A DNA stretch of 64,000 bases, taken from the NCBI GenBank assembly GCA_016794525.1, contig JAEUJY010000148.1, forward strand, positions 1 through 64,000. The letters run 5' to 3'. Below the pieces are notes generated by a model that saw nothing but the letters and a program-made list of their open reading frames with translations, made no database searches and was not told the origin of the DNA. A program made the position numbers and the translations under genes. Within the stretch, counting starts at the first letter, position 1. Each line of letters starts with the position of its first letter. The DNA comes from Myxococcales bacterium. GTDB lineage: Bacteria; Myxococcota_A; Polyangia; Haliangiales; Haliangiaceae. Positions 18,371-27,699 of this stretch are shown one piece after another.

Positions 18371-19048
18371 ATGTCCCGCCTCGTCCTGATCCCGGCCCTC
18401 CTCGCCGCCGCCTGCACCGACTTCGCGACCCCCAACCAGCTCGAGAAGCCGACGATCGTGGCGGTGGTGTCCGACCCGCCGATCGTCCCTCCAGGCGGGA
18501 CCGCGGCGCTGAGCGTGGTGCTGGCCGACGCCAGCGGCGTGGTGATGGCCCCGCCGAGCGCCTGGGCGCTGGTCGAGGCCTACCCCGGCGTGGCGCCGCT
18601 GGGCACGATCGCCGGCGACGCCACCGGCGCGACCTACACAGCGCCCGCCACCTTGCCCGACCGCGGCGACATCCCGCCGGTCGACACCGCCTCGGTGACG
18701 GTCGAGACCGCGTCCGGGCCCCTGACCGCGATCAAGGCGATGGCGGTGATCGACGTGGCGGCCGCCAACCCGGCGCTGACCGCCCTCGACGTCGGCGGCG
18801 CGTCGGCCCTCGACGGCGCGACGGTCACGCGCGGCGCCACCGTCGCGCTGTCGGTCACGACCGATCCGGCCACCACCGACGACACCCGCTTCGCCTGGTA
18901 CACGCCGGTCGGCGACATCAAGTACTACCAGTCGAACCCGTGCGAGCTGGCGGTCCCCACCGACGCGGTCGACGGGCCGCTGATCGTGGTGGTGCGCGAC
19001 GGCAAGGGCGGCGTGGTCTGGAAGCAGATCGCGCTGACGGTCCAGTAG
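18371..19048 (+). CDS. Putative lipoprotein, Ig-like
   Basis: ATG 18371 gives SRLVLIPALLAAACTDF, a lipoprotein signal, in a 225-residue protein made mainly of beta strands (PTIVAVVSDPPIVPPGGTAALSVVLADASG...). This is typical of one or two Ig-like domains, and a conserved-looking end reads TRFAWYTPVGDIKYYQSNPCEL. A perfect TATAAT lies at 18353-18358. The GTG start of the next gene follows the stop by 4 bp, so they are probably one transcript. Function unknown. Confidence 0.7.
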   Translation: MSRLVLIPALLAAACTDFATPNQLEKPTIVAVVSDPPIVPPGGTAALSVVLADASGVVMAPPSAWALVEAYPGVAPLGTIAGDATGATYTAPATLPDRGDIPPVDTASVTVETASGPLTAIKAMAVIDVAAANPALTALDVGGASALDGATVTRGATVALSVTTDPATTDDTRFAWYTPVGDIKYYQSNPCELAVPTDAVDGPLIVVVRDGKGGVVWKQIALTVQ

Positions 19049-19052
19049 GGCC

Positions 19053-19910
19053 GTGCCGGTCCTCGCCGAGCTGCGCGCGGGCCCGTTCACGCTGCGCGGG
19101 ATGTCGCTGGGCGGCGTCTACACGTCGATCCACGTGCCCGAGCTGGACTGCGTGTTCGACGTCGGCATCGCGCTGCGCTCGGCGTCGGCGGTCGGGACGC
19201 TGTTCCTGTCGCACGGCCACGCCGATCACGTCGGCGCGCTGACGACGTTCCTCGGCATCCGCGCGCTGCACGGCAAGAAGAGCCCGCTCAAGGTCGTGAT
19301 GCCGGCCGAGATCGTCGACGATCTGCAGGCCGGGCTGACGGCGATGGCGTCGCTGCAGCGCTGGCCGCTGGCGATCGAGCCGATCGGCCTGCGGCCGGGC
19401 GACACCTACGCGCTGCGCAAGGATCTGATCGTGCGCGCGGTGAAGACCTTCCACCCGGTGCCGTCGCTGGGGTTCCTGCTGTGCCGGCAGGTCGACAAGC
19501 TCAAGCGCGACTTCCACGACCTGCCCGGGCCCGAGATCGCCCGCCGCCGCGCCGCGGGCGAGGATCTGTTCGATCGCGCCGAGCGCGCCGAGCTGGCGTA
19601 CCTGACCGACACGCTGGTCTCGGTGATCGATCACAGCCCCGAGGTGCTGGGGGCGCGCACGCTGATCCTCGAGTCGACGTTTCTCGACGACCGCAAGTCG
19701 CGCGAGGCCGCGCGCGCCGGCTGCCACGTCCACCTCGACGAGATCGTCGAGCGCGCCGACGCGTTCGCGGCGACGCCGGCGCTGGCGTTGATGCACGTCT
19801 CGCAGCTGTACCAGCCCGGCGAGGTCGGCCCGATCCTGGACGCGCGGCTGCCGCCCGAGCTGCGGGCCAAGACGCACGTCTTCGCGCCGAGCGGGCCGTG
19901 GCCGGGGTGA
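19053..19910 (+). CDS. RNase Z-like MBL-fold hydrolase
   Basis: 285 residues from GTG 19053. The metal motif HGHADH is at residues 54-59, preceded by FDVGIALRSASAVGTLFLS. Later blocks (FHPVPSLGFLLC, LILESTFLDDRKS with the Asp/His region, ALMHVSQLYQ) match tRNase Z-type enzymes that cleave the 3' trailer of pre-tRNA. It lacks a recognisable exosite arm, so it may be a short RNase Z or a related phosphodiesterase. The gene overlaps the following Smr gene by 4 bp (GTGA), which suggests translational coupling and perhaps a shared role in nucleic-acid processing. Confidence 0.82.
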   Translation: MPVLAELRAGPFTLRGMSLGGVYTSIHVPELDCVFDVGIALRSASAVGTLFLSHGHADHVGALTTFLGIRALHGKKSPLKVVMPAEIVDDLQAGLTAMASLQRWPLAIEPIGLRPGDTYALRKDLIVRAVKTFHPVPSLGFLLCRQVDKLKRDFHDLPGPEIARRRAAGEDLFDRAERAELAYLTDTLVSVIDHSPEVLGARTLILESTFLDDRKSREAARAGCHVHLDEIVERADAFAATPALALMHVSQLYQPGEVGPILDARLPPELRAKTHVFAPSGPWPG

Positions 19911-20341
19911 TCGGGCGGATCAGGCGGTGGTGGGCGGGGACGGGGGCGGAGACGGGGGCGGAGACGGGATCCGGATCGGGCACGGGCACGGGCACGGGCA
20001 CGGGCACGGGCACGGAGACGGAGACGGAGACGGAGACGGAGACGGAGACGGAGACGGGCGCGGGGGACGAGGAGGTGGTGGCGGTGGCGGTAACGGACGA
20101 GCTCGATCTGCATCACTTCCAGCCGCGGGAGATCGGGTCGCTGGTGCCCGAGTACCTCGAGGCGGCGCAGGCGGCGGGGTTCGCGCGGGTGCGCATCGTC
20201 CATGGCAAGGGCACGGGCGTGCTGCGCGAGCGGGTGCACGCGATCCTGGGGCGCCACCCGGCGGTGGCGGCGTTCGCGCTGGCCGACGAGCGACGGGGAG
20301 GCTGGGGCGCGACGGTGGTCGAGCTGCGCCCGCGCGGATGA
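19907..20341 (+). CDS. Smr-domain protein with repeat-encoded linker
   Basis: GTG 19907 overlaps the preceding stop (GTGA). After a basic start (IGRIRRWWAG), residues ~14-45 are a low-complexity run of alternating Gly-Thr then Glu-Thr encoded by hexanucleotide repeats. Residues ~57-144 form a Smr domain: ELDLHHFQPRE (LDLHG-like motif), VRIVHGKGTGVLR (the HGxGxG loop) and GATVVELR. Smr domains nick branched or mismatched DNA or bind RNA. The GTG start is inferred from coupling; a later start just before the Smr domain is possible. Confidence 0.8.
   Translation: MIGRIRRWWAGTGAETGAETGSGSGTGTGTGTGTGTETETETETETETETGAGDEEVVAVAVTDELDLHHFQPREIGSLVPEYLEAAQAAGFARVRIVHGKGTGVLRERVHAILGRHPAVAAFALADERRGGWGATVVELRPRG
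19976..20056 (+). repeat. Hexanucleotide microsatellite (GGGCAC)n then (GGAGAC)n
   Basis: About five GGGCAC units are followed by about six GGAGAC units in the Smr gene. Unit length is a multiple of three, so slippage alters the linker by two residues per unit and keeps the frame. Confidence 0.9.
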
Positions 20342-20360
20342 GCTGCGTCGGCGCGGATGA

Positions 20361-23300
20361 TCAGCGCTGCAGGGCCTGCAGGCGGGCCTGGCAGCGCTCG
20401 CGCAGCGGCGCGCCGACGCCACCGGCCAGCACCTGCTGGTAGTGGGCGATGGCGCGGCTGCGCCGGTGCACGGCCTCGAGGCCGCGGGCGAACGCGTAGG
20501 TCCACCACGGCATGACCCACGGCGCAACCCGGCGTCGCACCGCGCGCAAGGTCGCCAGCAGCCGCATCGGCGCGCGCGTCGCGAGCCACTCGACGGCGTC
20601 ATCCTCGAAGATCAGCTCGGGGCCGCCGGCGAGCAGCGCGTCGACGCAGCGCGCGCCGAGGCGATCGGTGACGCCGGCGCGCTCGGCCAGGCGCACCGCC
20701 TGCAGCAGCGTCGCGCGCGGCACGTCGTCGCTGGCCGCGAGCAGCGGCAGCAGCGGCTCGATCAGCGACGGGCGCTGCTGCACCTCGGGCAGCGGCAGCA
20801 CCAGCGACAGCGCCAGCCCCGCCAGCGGCAGCGGCGCGAACGCGGCGCGCAGGTGCTCGAGCACAGCGTCGTGGGGGACCGTGGCCAGCCCGGCGCGGAA
20901 CGGCGCGCCGTCGGCCAGGAAGGCGTAGGCGCCGGTGAGGTCGCGCGGGCCGTCGTCGTACCAGCGCCCGGTCGCGAGCGGCCGGATCTCGCCGCGCGGG
21001 ACGACCACCGCGCCCATCTGGCGGGCCAGCTCGGCGACGAACGCCGCGACCTCTTCGGTCGTGCCGAGCCGGCCGTGGCTGTAGCAGTTGAACGTGACGA
21101 TGCCGCCCGCGTCGGTCAGGCCGATCAGGCACCGCGCGAGCACGCGGCCGTCGTCGGTGCGACCGTAGATGACGCGCTTGTTCACGTCGGCGGCGTTGAC
21201 CACGGTCGCGAAGTAGTTGATGTCCCCGGGTGACAGGCACGTGCCGTAGTGCTCGCCCATCCGCAGGACCTCGAGGGGATCGTCCTCGAGCGTGAGCGTC
21301 AGGCGGCCGACGCCGGTGCCGGCCGCGCGCGGCCCGATGCCGTCGAGCCACGGGCCGAGCTCGACGCGCGGCCCGACCCGCGCCAGCCAGCGGCGGTTCC
21401 ACGGCCGATCGCGCAGATCCCAGGGCGGCGGCCCGCTGCGCGCGATCAGGAGGTCGCGCGCGAGCCGCCGGATGTCGCCGTCGAGTCCGACCAGACCGGC
21501 GAGCGCCTTGCGGTAGCGTGGATCGAACAACCACGGCGGCGCCGCGGTCGCGAGCTCGAAGCCGTCGGCGATCGCCGCGTCGACCGCGGCGGCCAGCGCC
21601 GCGGCCCAGCGATCGAAGCGGGTCGTCGCGATCGCCAGCTCGAGCCGCGCGATCAGGCGCGCGATGCGCGCCGGCGTCGGGGTCGGTGGCGTCGCCAACC
21701 GCGCCCGCAGGTTGGCCGCGCGCCGGGCCAGCCGCTCGCCGCCGTGGCCCGCGGCGAGCCGCGCGTCGATCGCCGCTAGCTCGCGGCGCGTGGCGTCGGG
21801 CGGCGGGAAGGTCTCGGCCAGGATCGCCGCCGCGGCGTCGCCCGCGTCGAGCGCGTCGAGCACGGCGAGCGCCGGCCGGAGCGGCGCCGGGTAGCGATCG
21901 TGCGCGGCGGTCGGCCGGGGACCTGGAAGCGGCGGCAACACCGGCACCGGCAGCCGCCAGGCCTTGGCCAGGGTCAGGCGCGCCGCGGCGCGCATCAGCC
22001 GCGCGCGGTCGTCGGCGATCACCAGCGCGCGCACGATCTCGATGCCACCTGCGCCGAGCACGGCGCACGACGCGGCGGCAGCGGCGACCAGATCTTCGTC
22101 GCCGCTGCGCGCGAGCGCGGTCGCCACCGCGGTGAAGGTGGGCAGCGTCGGCCCCAGCGCGAGCGCGACGCCCACGCCCTCCTCCCACGGCAGCCCGACC
22201 GCCGTCCGCAGCACCGCCAGCCGCGCCAGCGCGCCCTCGACGTCGTCGGTCGCGGCGATGACCTCGGCCTGGCGATCGACGGCGTCGAGATCCTCGCGCC
22301 CCTCGAGCAGCAGCCGCGCCATCACCTGCCCCAGCCGGACCGCTTGCGCACGCTGCGGGAGCCGCCGCGCCGGCGTGTGGAAGTACGACCGGGCCAGCGC
22401 CTCCCCCCACAACCGCGGCCAGCCGTCGACGCCGAGCACCTCGAGCGCGCCCTCGATCAGCGCCAGCAGCCACCGCGCTCGCGGCGCGTCGACCGCATCG
22501 GTGTGCAGGTCGATCATCGCCTCGGCCCGCAGCGTGACGTTGCCGCCGTCGGGCAACCGGGCGACCAGCGCGATCAGCCCGTCGTACAGCGGCCCGGCGA
22601 GCAGCGCCCCCAGCAGGTGCGGCGACAGCGCGCCGGGTGCGCCCGCGGCGACCCGGCTGACCCGCGCGCGCAGCGTCCGCACCTCGTCCCACGACAGCGG
22701 GCGCGCGCGCTCGAGCCGCTCGCGCACCGGCGCCAGGTCGGCCCAGGTCGCGGCCCACGCGGCGGCGCACGCGTCGAGCCGCAGCACCGCCAGCGCCCGC
22801 AGCGCGCGGCGGCGCTCGTCCTCGGGGCGCGCCGCCAGCGCGGCCGCCCACGCCAGCACGATCGGCCCGAGCCGCTCGCTCGGCAGCGCGATCGAGCGCG
22901 CCGCGTCGGTGCCGGCCAGCCGCGCGCCGCACGCGTTGAACACGTCGCGCGCCTCGGTCGGCACCTCGTGCACCGCCGCGGTGCCCAGCACCGCCACCAG
23001 CGGATCGACCAGGCGGTCGCCGTCGAGCTCGGCCAGCCGCCGCAGCGCCAGCGTCACCGCGATCGGATCGGCGACGTGGCGCGCCAGCTCGGCCAGCGCC
23101 GCGCGGTGGCGATCGAGCCAGCGCAGATCGATCGCCAGCGCCGCGGGCGCCGCGACCCGCACCCAGCCGAGCGCGCCGATCGTCGGTGCCAGCGCCGGCG
23201 CCGCCTCGGCCAGCGCGGCCGCGGGCCGCGCCAGCGCCGCCGGGTGGCTGGCCGGCCACCACGGCAACCCGCGCTCGCCGTCGTGGATCGCGCGCTTGGC

Positions 23301-23621
23301 CACCGCCAGCGCCGCCTCGACGCCGGCCTGCCACGCCGCGACGTCGCCGACGACCTCGGCCAGCGCCGCGCGGTGCTCGCCGAGCAGCCGCTTGAGCGCG
23401 CGCGTGCTGGAGGCCAGCGCCGCGCGATCGACGACGTGCTGCGTCCCGGTCGCCGGATCGCGGAAGGTGACGGCGGTCGCGCGCGCGGCGATCGGCTGCG
23501 CCCCGAGCCACGGCAGCCCGGCGGTGATCAGCAGGCGCGCGCGGCCGGCGCGGGCGCCGTGGCTCGACGCGCGCGGGCGGCGCGGTGGCGCGTCGGGCGC
23601 GGCGCGATCGCGCGGGCTCAT
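20361..23621 (-). CDS. Large protein of unknown type with a conserved-looking C-terminal 'GTCLS' module
   Basis: ATG 23621 is chosen because a minus-strand TACCAT box (23630-23635) lies 8 nt upstream; the frame is open far beyond but overlaps other genes there. The 1086-residue product has no signal peptide or membrane helix. Residues ~1-760 are Ala/Leu/Arg-rich helices, probably an alpha solenoid. Near residues 780-890 there is a distinctive block: RMGEHYGTCLSPGDINYF, then VVNAADVNKRVIYGRT, ARCLIGLTDAGGIVTFN and GAVVVPRG. The single Cys and the Asn/Asp-rich turn look like an active or binding site. Helices then resume to the C-terminus. I cannot name the family. Confidence 0.7.
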   Translation of the reverse strand: MSPRDRAAPDAPPRRPRASSHGARAGRARLLITAGLPWLGAQPIAARATAVTFRDPATGTQHVVDRAALASSTRALKRLLGEHRAALAEVVGDVAAWQAGVEAALAVAKRAIHDGERGLPWWPASHPAALARPAAALAEAAPALAPTIGALGWVRVAAPAALAIDLRWLDRHRAALAELARHVADPIAVTLALRRLAELDGDRLVDPLVAVLGTAAVHEVPTEARDVFNACGARLAGTDAARSIALPSERLGPIVLAWAAALAARPEDERRRALRALAVLRLDACAAAWAATWADLAPVRERLERARPLSWDEVRTLRARVSRVAAGAPGALSPHLLGALLAGPLYDGLIALVARLPDGGNVTLRAEAMIDLHTDAVDAPRARWLLALIEGALEVLGVDGWPRLWGEALARSYFHTPARRLPQRAQAVRLGQVMARLLLEGREDLDAVDRQAEVIAATDDVEGALARLAVLRTAVGLPWEEGVGVALALGPTLPTFTAVATALARSGDEDLVAAAAASCAVLGAGGIEIVRALVIADDRARLMRAAARLTLAKAWRLPVPVLPPLPGPRPTAAHDRYPAPLRPALAVLDALDAGDAAAAILAETFPPPDATRRELAAIDARLAAGHGGERLARRAANLRARLATPPTPTPARIARLIARLELAIATTRFDRWAAALAAAVDAAIADGFELATAAPPWLFDPRYRKALAGLVGLDGDIRRLARDLLIARSGPPPWDLRDRPWNRRWLARVGPRVELGPWLDGIGPRAAGTGVGRLTLTLEDDPLEVLRMGEHYGTCLSPGDINYFATVVNAADVNKRVIYGRTDDGRVLARCLIGLTDAGGIVTFNCYSHGRLGTTEEVAAFVAELARQMGAVVVPRGEIRPLATGRWYDDGPRDLTGAYAFLADGAPFRAGLATVPHDAVLEHLRAAFAPLPLAGLALSLVLPLPEVQQRPSLIEPLLPLLAASDDVPRATLLQAVRLAERAGVTDRLGARCVDALLAGGPELIFEDDAVEWLATRAPMRLLATLRAVRRRVAPWVMPWWTYAFARGLEAVHRRSRAIAHYQQVLAGGVGAPLRERCQARLQALQR

Positions 23622-23672
23622 CGCCGGCGATGGTAGCCTTAACCTCGGCCCGCTCGCCGGGTCGATCCGGCC

Positions 23673-24821
23673 ATGACGCGCCTGACCTGGGGATCGCTGG
23701 TGTTCGCCGCGCTCGCCGCGTGCAGCGGCGGCGGCGGCCAGCCGCCCGACGCCGCGCCCGACGCGCCGGCCGTCCCCGACGCCAGCGTCGACGCCGCGCC
23801 GACGATCGTCGACACCGCGGCGGTCTACCTCGACGACTGCCAGGCCTTCAACCGGCGCTGCGAGGGCGCCGACGCCGCCGATCCGCGGTGCGGCGCGTGC
23901 CAGTACCGCGCACGCTACCGCGGCGATCAGTGCACCGCCGCGGCGCCGTGCGACGACCTGTTCCTGTACTGGTCGGCCTACGACTGCGACACGCCGGCGC
24001 TGATCGACGCGACCACCGCGCTGCTCGCGGCCTACCCCCGCACGATCATCCTGTGCGCCCAGCCGATCTACCCGGGGGAGATCCTGCCGACGTCGCTGGG
24101 CGCCCCCGAGCGCGACCAGCGCGTGGTCACCGCCGCGCTGACGCGGCTGCGCCCGGGCGGCGACCTCGGCGTGTGGTCCGGCGTCAACCTGCTGCTCGGC
24201 GGTTGCAGCATGGGCGCGACCCGCTACCCGGTGGTCGCCGCCCGCTACGCCGAGGACGCGGGCTGGCTGGGCACCGGCAAGAACGCCGCGTGCATGAGCG
24301 ACGGCGTGATCGACGTCCGCGCCCAGGACGCGTTCGTCGGCGCCGGCACCAGCCCGAGCTGCGCCACCCGGCACCGGCGGGTCGCGCACGCGTACACCCG
24401 CGCGGCGCCGACCGCGGCCCACGCCTGCAGCGCCAGCGACGGCGGCCAGTGCGCCTGCGATCCGGCCCACGCCGCGCTCGCCTATCCCGGCGACTGCGGC
24501 GACGGCGACTGCGTCGAGTTCGACTCGATCGTCACCCGCGACGCCGCCGGGCCGCGCTTCGCCGCCGGCGTGAGCGCCGCCAGCTTCGCCGTGCCGCACT
24601 GGAAGCTGGTCACCGAGGGCGAGCGCTGGCAGGACGACCTGGCCAACCGCTGCGAGCGCGACGTCGTGCCGGCGGGCCCGTTCACCGACCTGTGCGCGCT
24701 GCTCGACGCCGACCCCGCCCACGACTGCGCGGTGGTCCACGCGCCCGACGCGCCGCACTGCGGCTACTACAACGCCAACCTCGGCCCGGTGTGCCTCGAC
24801 TGGTTCGCCGCGCTGCCGTGA
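23673..24821 (+). CDS. Cys-rich lipoprotein, possibly hydrolase-like
   Basis: The 382-residue product starts with a lipoprotein signal (LTWGSLVFAALAACSGGGG) and an Asp/Ala/Pro linker. The mature part has about twenty cysteines, several in pairs (CRCEGADAADPRCGACQY-like spacing, CACDPAH, CGDGDCVEFD), suggesting a disulfide-bonded extracellular protein. VNLLLGGCSMGATRYPVV resembles an alpha/beta-hydrolase nucleophile elbow (G-x-S-x-G with an extra Cys), but an acid and a His cannot be placed with confidence. It is divergent from the 1086-residue gene, 51 bp apart. Confidence 0.7.
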   Translation: MTRLTWGSLVFAALAACSGGGGQPPDAAPDAPAVPDASVDAAPTIVDTAAVYLDDCQAFNRRCEGADAADPRCGACQYRARYRGDQCTAAAPCDDLFLYWSAYDCDTPALIDATTALLAAYPRTIILCAQPIYPGEILPTSLGAPERDQRVVTAALTRLRPGGDLGVWSGVNLLLGGCSMGATRYPVVAARYAEDAGWLGTGKNAACMSDGVIDVRAQDAFVGAGTSPSCATRHRRVAHAYTRAAPTAAHACSASDGGQCACDPAHAALAYPGDCGDGDCVEFDSIVTRDAAGPRFAAGVSAASFAVPHWKLVTEGERWQDDLANRCERDVVPAGPFTDLCALLDADPAHDCAVVHAPDAPHCGYYNANLGPVCLDWFAALP

Positions 24822-24850
24822 TCCCCGGGCCGCGCCCGGGCCCGCCGCCG

Positions 24851-25570
24851 CTAGCCGACGAACGGCGAGCGGATCGCCGGCGCGACCGCCGCGAAGCCGA
24901 CCGCGACCGCCAGCTCGACCGCCGCCGCCGCCACCGCCAGCGAGTCGGCGGCCAGCTCGCCCTCGCCCATCTCGAGCGCCAGGCCCAGCACGACCGCGAT
25001 CACCGCGGCGACGCCCAGCACCGCGAGGCCGGCGCCGCCGCTGGCGGCGACCGCGAGCGCCGCGACCACCGCGCACGCGGCGACCAGCTCGACGGCCGAC
25101 ACGCCGCGCAGCACGAACGAGCGACCGCGCGGCGGCGGCGCGACGTCGCCCAGCCGCTGCAACGCCACCGCGGCCAGCCGGCCGGCGCCGGCGGGCACGA
25201 TCACCGCGGCCCACCACGAGGCCGGCGCCGTCGACCACAGCGCGACCACCCGCAAGAGCAGCGTGCCGCCGGTGGCCAGCGGCGCCCAGCGCGTGCCGAG
25301 CCAGCGATCGAACGCGCCGGCCATGCCGCGCTCGATCACCGCCGCGCCGAACAGCACCGCGGCGACGATCGCGACGACGCCGGCGATCGCCGGGGCCACG
25401 CCGATCGCCAGCATGCCGCGGCCGCACAGCCAGGCCGCCACGCCGACGGCGACGCCGACGACCACGACGATCAGCCCCGGCCACGGCACCGGGCGCGGCT
25501 CGCTGCCCGGCCACGCCGACACCTGCGCCACCTGCGCTCGGACGCCGGCCAGGACCTCGCTCGCGGACAC
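24851..25570 (-). CDS. Multi-pass membrane protein, degenerate CobS-like
   Basis: GTG 25570 gives about 239 residues with six to seven hydrophobic helices. The order of features recalls adenosylcobinamide-GDP ribazoletransferase: a short amphipathic start, hydrophobic pairs, VVALWSTAPASWWAAVIVPAGAGRLAAVALQRLGD, and a closing LEMGEGELAADSLAVAAAAVELAV like the TGD-x-x-GA helix. But the acidic HLDGLADTADG-type catalytic stretch is absent; the equivalent position reads ERGMAGAFDRWLG. Either a CobS relative that lost activity or an unrelated membrane protein. No cobalamin genes are near. Start codon uncertain. Confidence 0.45.
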   Translation of the reverse strand: MSASEVLAGVRAQVAQVSAWPGSEPRPVPWPGLIVVVVGVAVGVAAWLCGRGMLAIGVAPAIAGVVAIVAAVLFGAAVIERGMAGAFDRWLGTRWAPLATGGTLLLRVVALWSTAPASWWAAVIVPAGAGRLAAVALQRLGDVAPPPRGRSFVLRGVSAVELVAACAVVAALAVAASGGAGLAVLGVAAVIAVVLGLALEMGEGELAADSLAVAAAAVELAVAVGFAAVAPAIRSPFVG

Positions 25571-25633
25571 ACCTTCGTATACCGCGATCGCGATCGGCGG
25601 TGGTGACCGCTCGCCGGGGTGTAGGATCGACGG

Positions 25634-26410
25634 ATGCGGGTCGCCTTGGTTGGCGCGGTCGTCGCCATGCTGGTCCTCGCGCGCGGCGGCGCCGCCGACG
25701 AGGTCACCGCTGTCTGCCTCGAGCTGCACTGCTACTGCGACGGCCCCGGCGAACCCGACACCGTGGCCTCGTGCGACACCACCTGCGAGGCGGTGTGCAG
25801 CCCGAGCGCCAAGGTCGCGCGCCGGCTCCGCCTCGCGCGCTGGTCGCGGACCAGCCAGGTCGGCCCCAGCTACACCTCGAACGACGCCGGCGGCAGCGCC
25901 ACCCCGGCCGGCGGCTCGCTCGGCGTCGCGCTCGAGGGCCGGTTCGGACGCCCGCTGGCCGGGATCCTGGTGCGGCTGGCGCTGACCTCGACGCCGATCG
26001 TCGGCGCCGCGGCCGGACTCGCGCAGGAGCGCGCGCTGGTGTTCGACTGGTTCGACGTCGGGCTCGAGCTGAGCCCGCAGGTAGCCCACGGCCGGCGGTG
26101 GTCAGTGCGCCCGACCGCGGCGGTGTGGGTGGCGTCGACCGCGCTGCTCGGCTGCGGCGGTTGCGACGACGTCGCGCGCCGGCTCGGCACCGACGACAGC
26201 TACACCGACTGGGGCTGGGCCGCGCGGCTCGGCGTCGACACGTACCTGGGCGCAAGCAAGCGGCTCGGTGTCGACGTCGCGATCGTCTACAGCGCGATGC
26301 AGGTCGGCGACCTCGACAAGTACACGGTGCTGGCCAACAACGCGACCGAGCACGTCGCGCCGACGTGGATGGTGCAGCTCGGCGTGACCGGCATGCCGGG
26401 CGGCCCGTAG
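25634..26410 (+). CDS. Secreted or outer-membrane hypothetical protein
   Basis: 258 residues with a signal peptide (RVALVGAVVAMLVLARGGAADE) and a short Cys-rich segment (VCLELHCYCDGPGEPDTVASCDTTCEAVC). Alternating hydrophobic strands separated by polar turns follow (GGSLGVALEGRFGRPLAGILVRLALTSTP, ...MVQLGVTGMPGGP), which suggests a small beta-barrel. TAGGAT at 25622-25627 is 6 nt upstream of the ATG, so the message is probably leaderless. No known family recognised. Confidence 0.7.
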   Translation: MRVALVGAVVAMLVLARGGAADEVTAVCLELHCYCDGPGEPDTVASCDTTCEAVCSPSAKVARRLRLARWSRTSQVGPSYTSNDAGGSATPAGGSLGVALEGRFGRPLAGILVRLALTSTPIVGAAAGLAQERALVFDWFDVGLELSPQVAHGRRWSVRPTAAVWVASTALLGCGGCDDVARRLGTDDSYTDWGWAARLGVDTYLGASKRLGVDVAIVYSAMQVGDLDKYTVLANNATEHVAPTWMVQLGVTGMPGGP

Positions 26411-26460
26411 CCCCGATCACGGCGCTGGTCGCCCCGCGGCGGCTCCGGTACGCTCGGCCG

Positions 26461-27681
26461 ATGCACGCGCGCGCCCTCCTCGCGGTGGTGGCCTCGACGG
26501 CGCTGGCCTGTGGCAGCAGCGGCGGCGACGGCCCCGACGGCGGCCCTGGCGACGGCGACGCCGGCGTCGACGCCGCGGGCACCCCGGCCGGCGCGGCGGT
26601 GTTCGCGCCCGACGTGCTGCACGCGATCGAGCTGACCGTCGACGCGCAGCACCTCGGCACGCTCGACGACGACGGCTCGACCGTGCGGGTGCCGGCGACG
26701 ATCACGTTCGACGGCGCGGTGATCGCGCAGGTCGGCCTGCGCAAGAAGGGCGCGTCGAGCCGGCGACCGCTGTCCGGCAAGTCCGGCTTCACGGTGAAGT
26801 TCAACGAGTTCGTACCCGGGCAGCGGCTCGACGGGCTGGAGAAGCTGACGATCGACAACGCGATCGAGGATCCGTCGCTGCTCACCGGCCACCTGTCGTA
26901 CGAGGTGTACCGACGCGCCGGGTTGCCGGCGCCGCGCACCGCCCACGCGACGCTGCGCTTCAACGGCGTCGACAAGGGGTTGTTCGTGATCGAGGAGCCG
27001 ACCAACGACGACTACCTCGCGGCGCACTTCGGCGACGGCAGCGGCAACGTCTACGAGGGCCCGTGGGACTTCCCCAAGGGCGCCGCCGCCGCCGAGCTGC
27101 GCGACGAGGTCGTCGATGGCCGATCGCGGGCCGACCTCGAGGCGCTGACCGCGGCGGTGATGGACACGCCCGACGCGCAGCTCGAGGCCACGCTCGCGCC
27201 GCTGCTCGATCTCGATCGCTTCCTCACCAACTACGCCGTCGAGATGGTCGCCGCGCTGTGGGACAATTACGCGATCGTCGCGTGGAACTTCTACCTGTAC
27301 CACCCGCCGGGCGGGAAGTTCGTGTTGCTCACCCACGGCGTCAACTGGCCGTACTGGCACGCCGACATGGATCCGTTCGACATCCACACCGATCCGTGGG
27401 GCACCGGCGGCAGCGCGCCGCCCGGCTACCTGTGCGATCGCGTCGACCGCATCCCGGCCCTGGCGGCCCGCTTCCGCGCCGAGCTGGTGCGGGTGGCGCG
27501 CGACGCGTGGGACGTGCCGACCTTGCAGGCGCGCATCGATCGCGCGGTGGCGACGATGCACTCGCGCCCGCTCACCGGCGCGTCGCTCGAGAACCTCGGC
27601 CGGTTCGAGGCCGCGGTCGCCGAGGCCCGCGCGTTCGTCACCGATCGCAAGGCGTACCTGACGACGCGGCTCGGCCTGTAG
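26461..27681 (+). CDS. CotH-like kinase lipoprotein
   Basis: ATG 26461 with a TACGCT box 6 nt upstream (26449-26454). 406 residues: lipoprotein signal ending ALAC, a Gly/Asp linker, then the CotH fold. Blocks: a strand pair VPATITFDGAVIAQVGLRKKGASS (family RxKG motif), KSGFTVKFNEF, LTIDNAIEDPSLLTGHLSYEVYRRAGLPAPRTAHATL, the core motif DKGLFVIEEPTNDDYL, and WPYWHADMDPFD in place of the usual metal-binding loop. CotH proteins phosphorylate proteins on the outside of spores or cells. In a myxobacterium an envelope or spore-coat substrate is possible. Confidence 0.85.
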   Translation: MHARALLAVVASTALACGSSGGDGPDGGPGDGDAGVDAAGTPAGAAVFAPDVLHAIELTVDAQHLGTLDDDGSTVRVPATITFDGAVIAQVGLRKKGASSRRPLSGKSGFTVKFNEFVPGQRLDGLEKLTIDNAIEDPSLLTGHLSYEVYRRAGLPAPRTAHATLRFNGVDKGLFVIEEPTNDDYLAAHFGDGSGNVYEGPWDFPKGAAAAELRDEVVDGRSRADLEALTAAVMDTPDAQLEATLAPLLDLDRFLTNYAVEMVAALWDNYAIVAWNFYLYHPPGGKFVLLTHGVNWPYWHADMDPFDIHTDPWGTGGSAPPGYLCDRVDRIPALAARFRAELVRVARDAWDVPTLQARIDRAVATMHSRPLTGASLENLGRFEAAVAEARAFVTDRKAYLTTRLGL

Positions 27682-27699
27682 GCCGGCGCCGGCGCGGCG

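Noticed and set aside
23622-25514. Upstream extension of the 1086-residue frame to a 1717-residue protein on the minus strand
   Set aside because: The extension overlaps the well-supported lipoprotein gene at 23673-24821 and is Arg/Gly/Ala low-complexity text, the usual antisense shadow in very GC-rich DNA.
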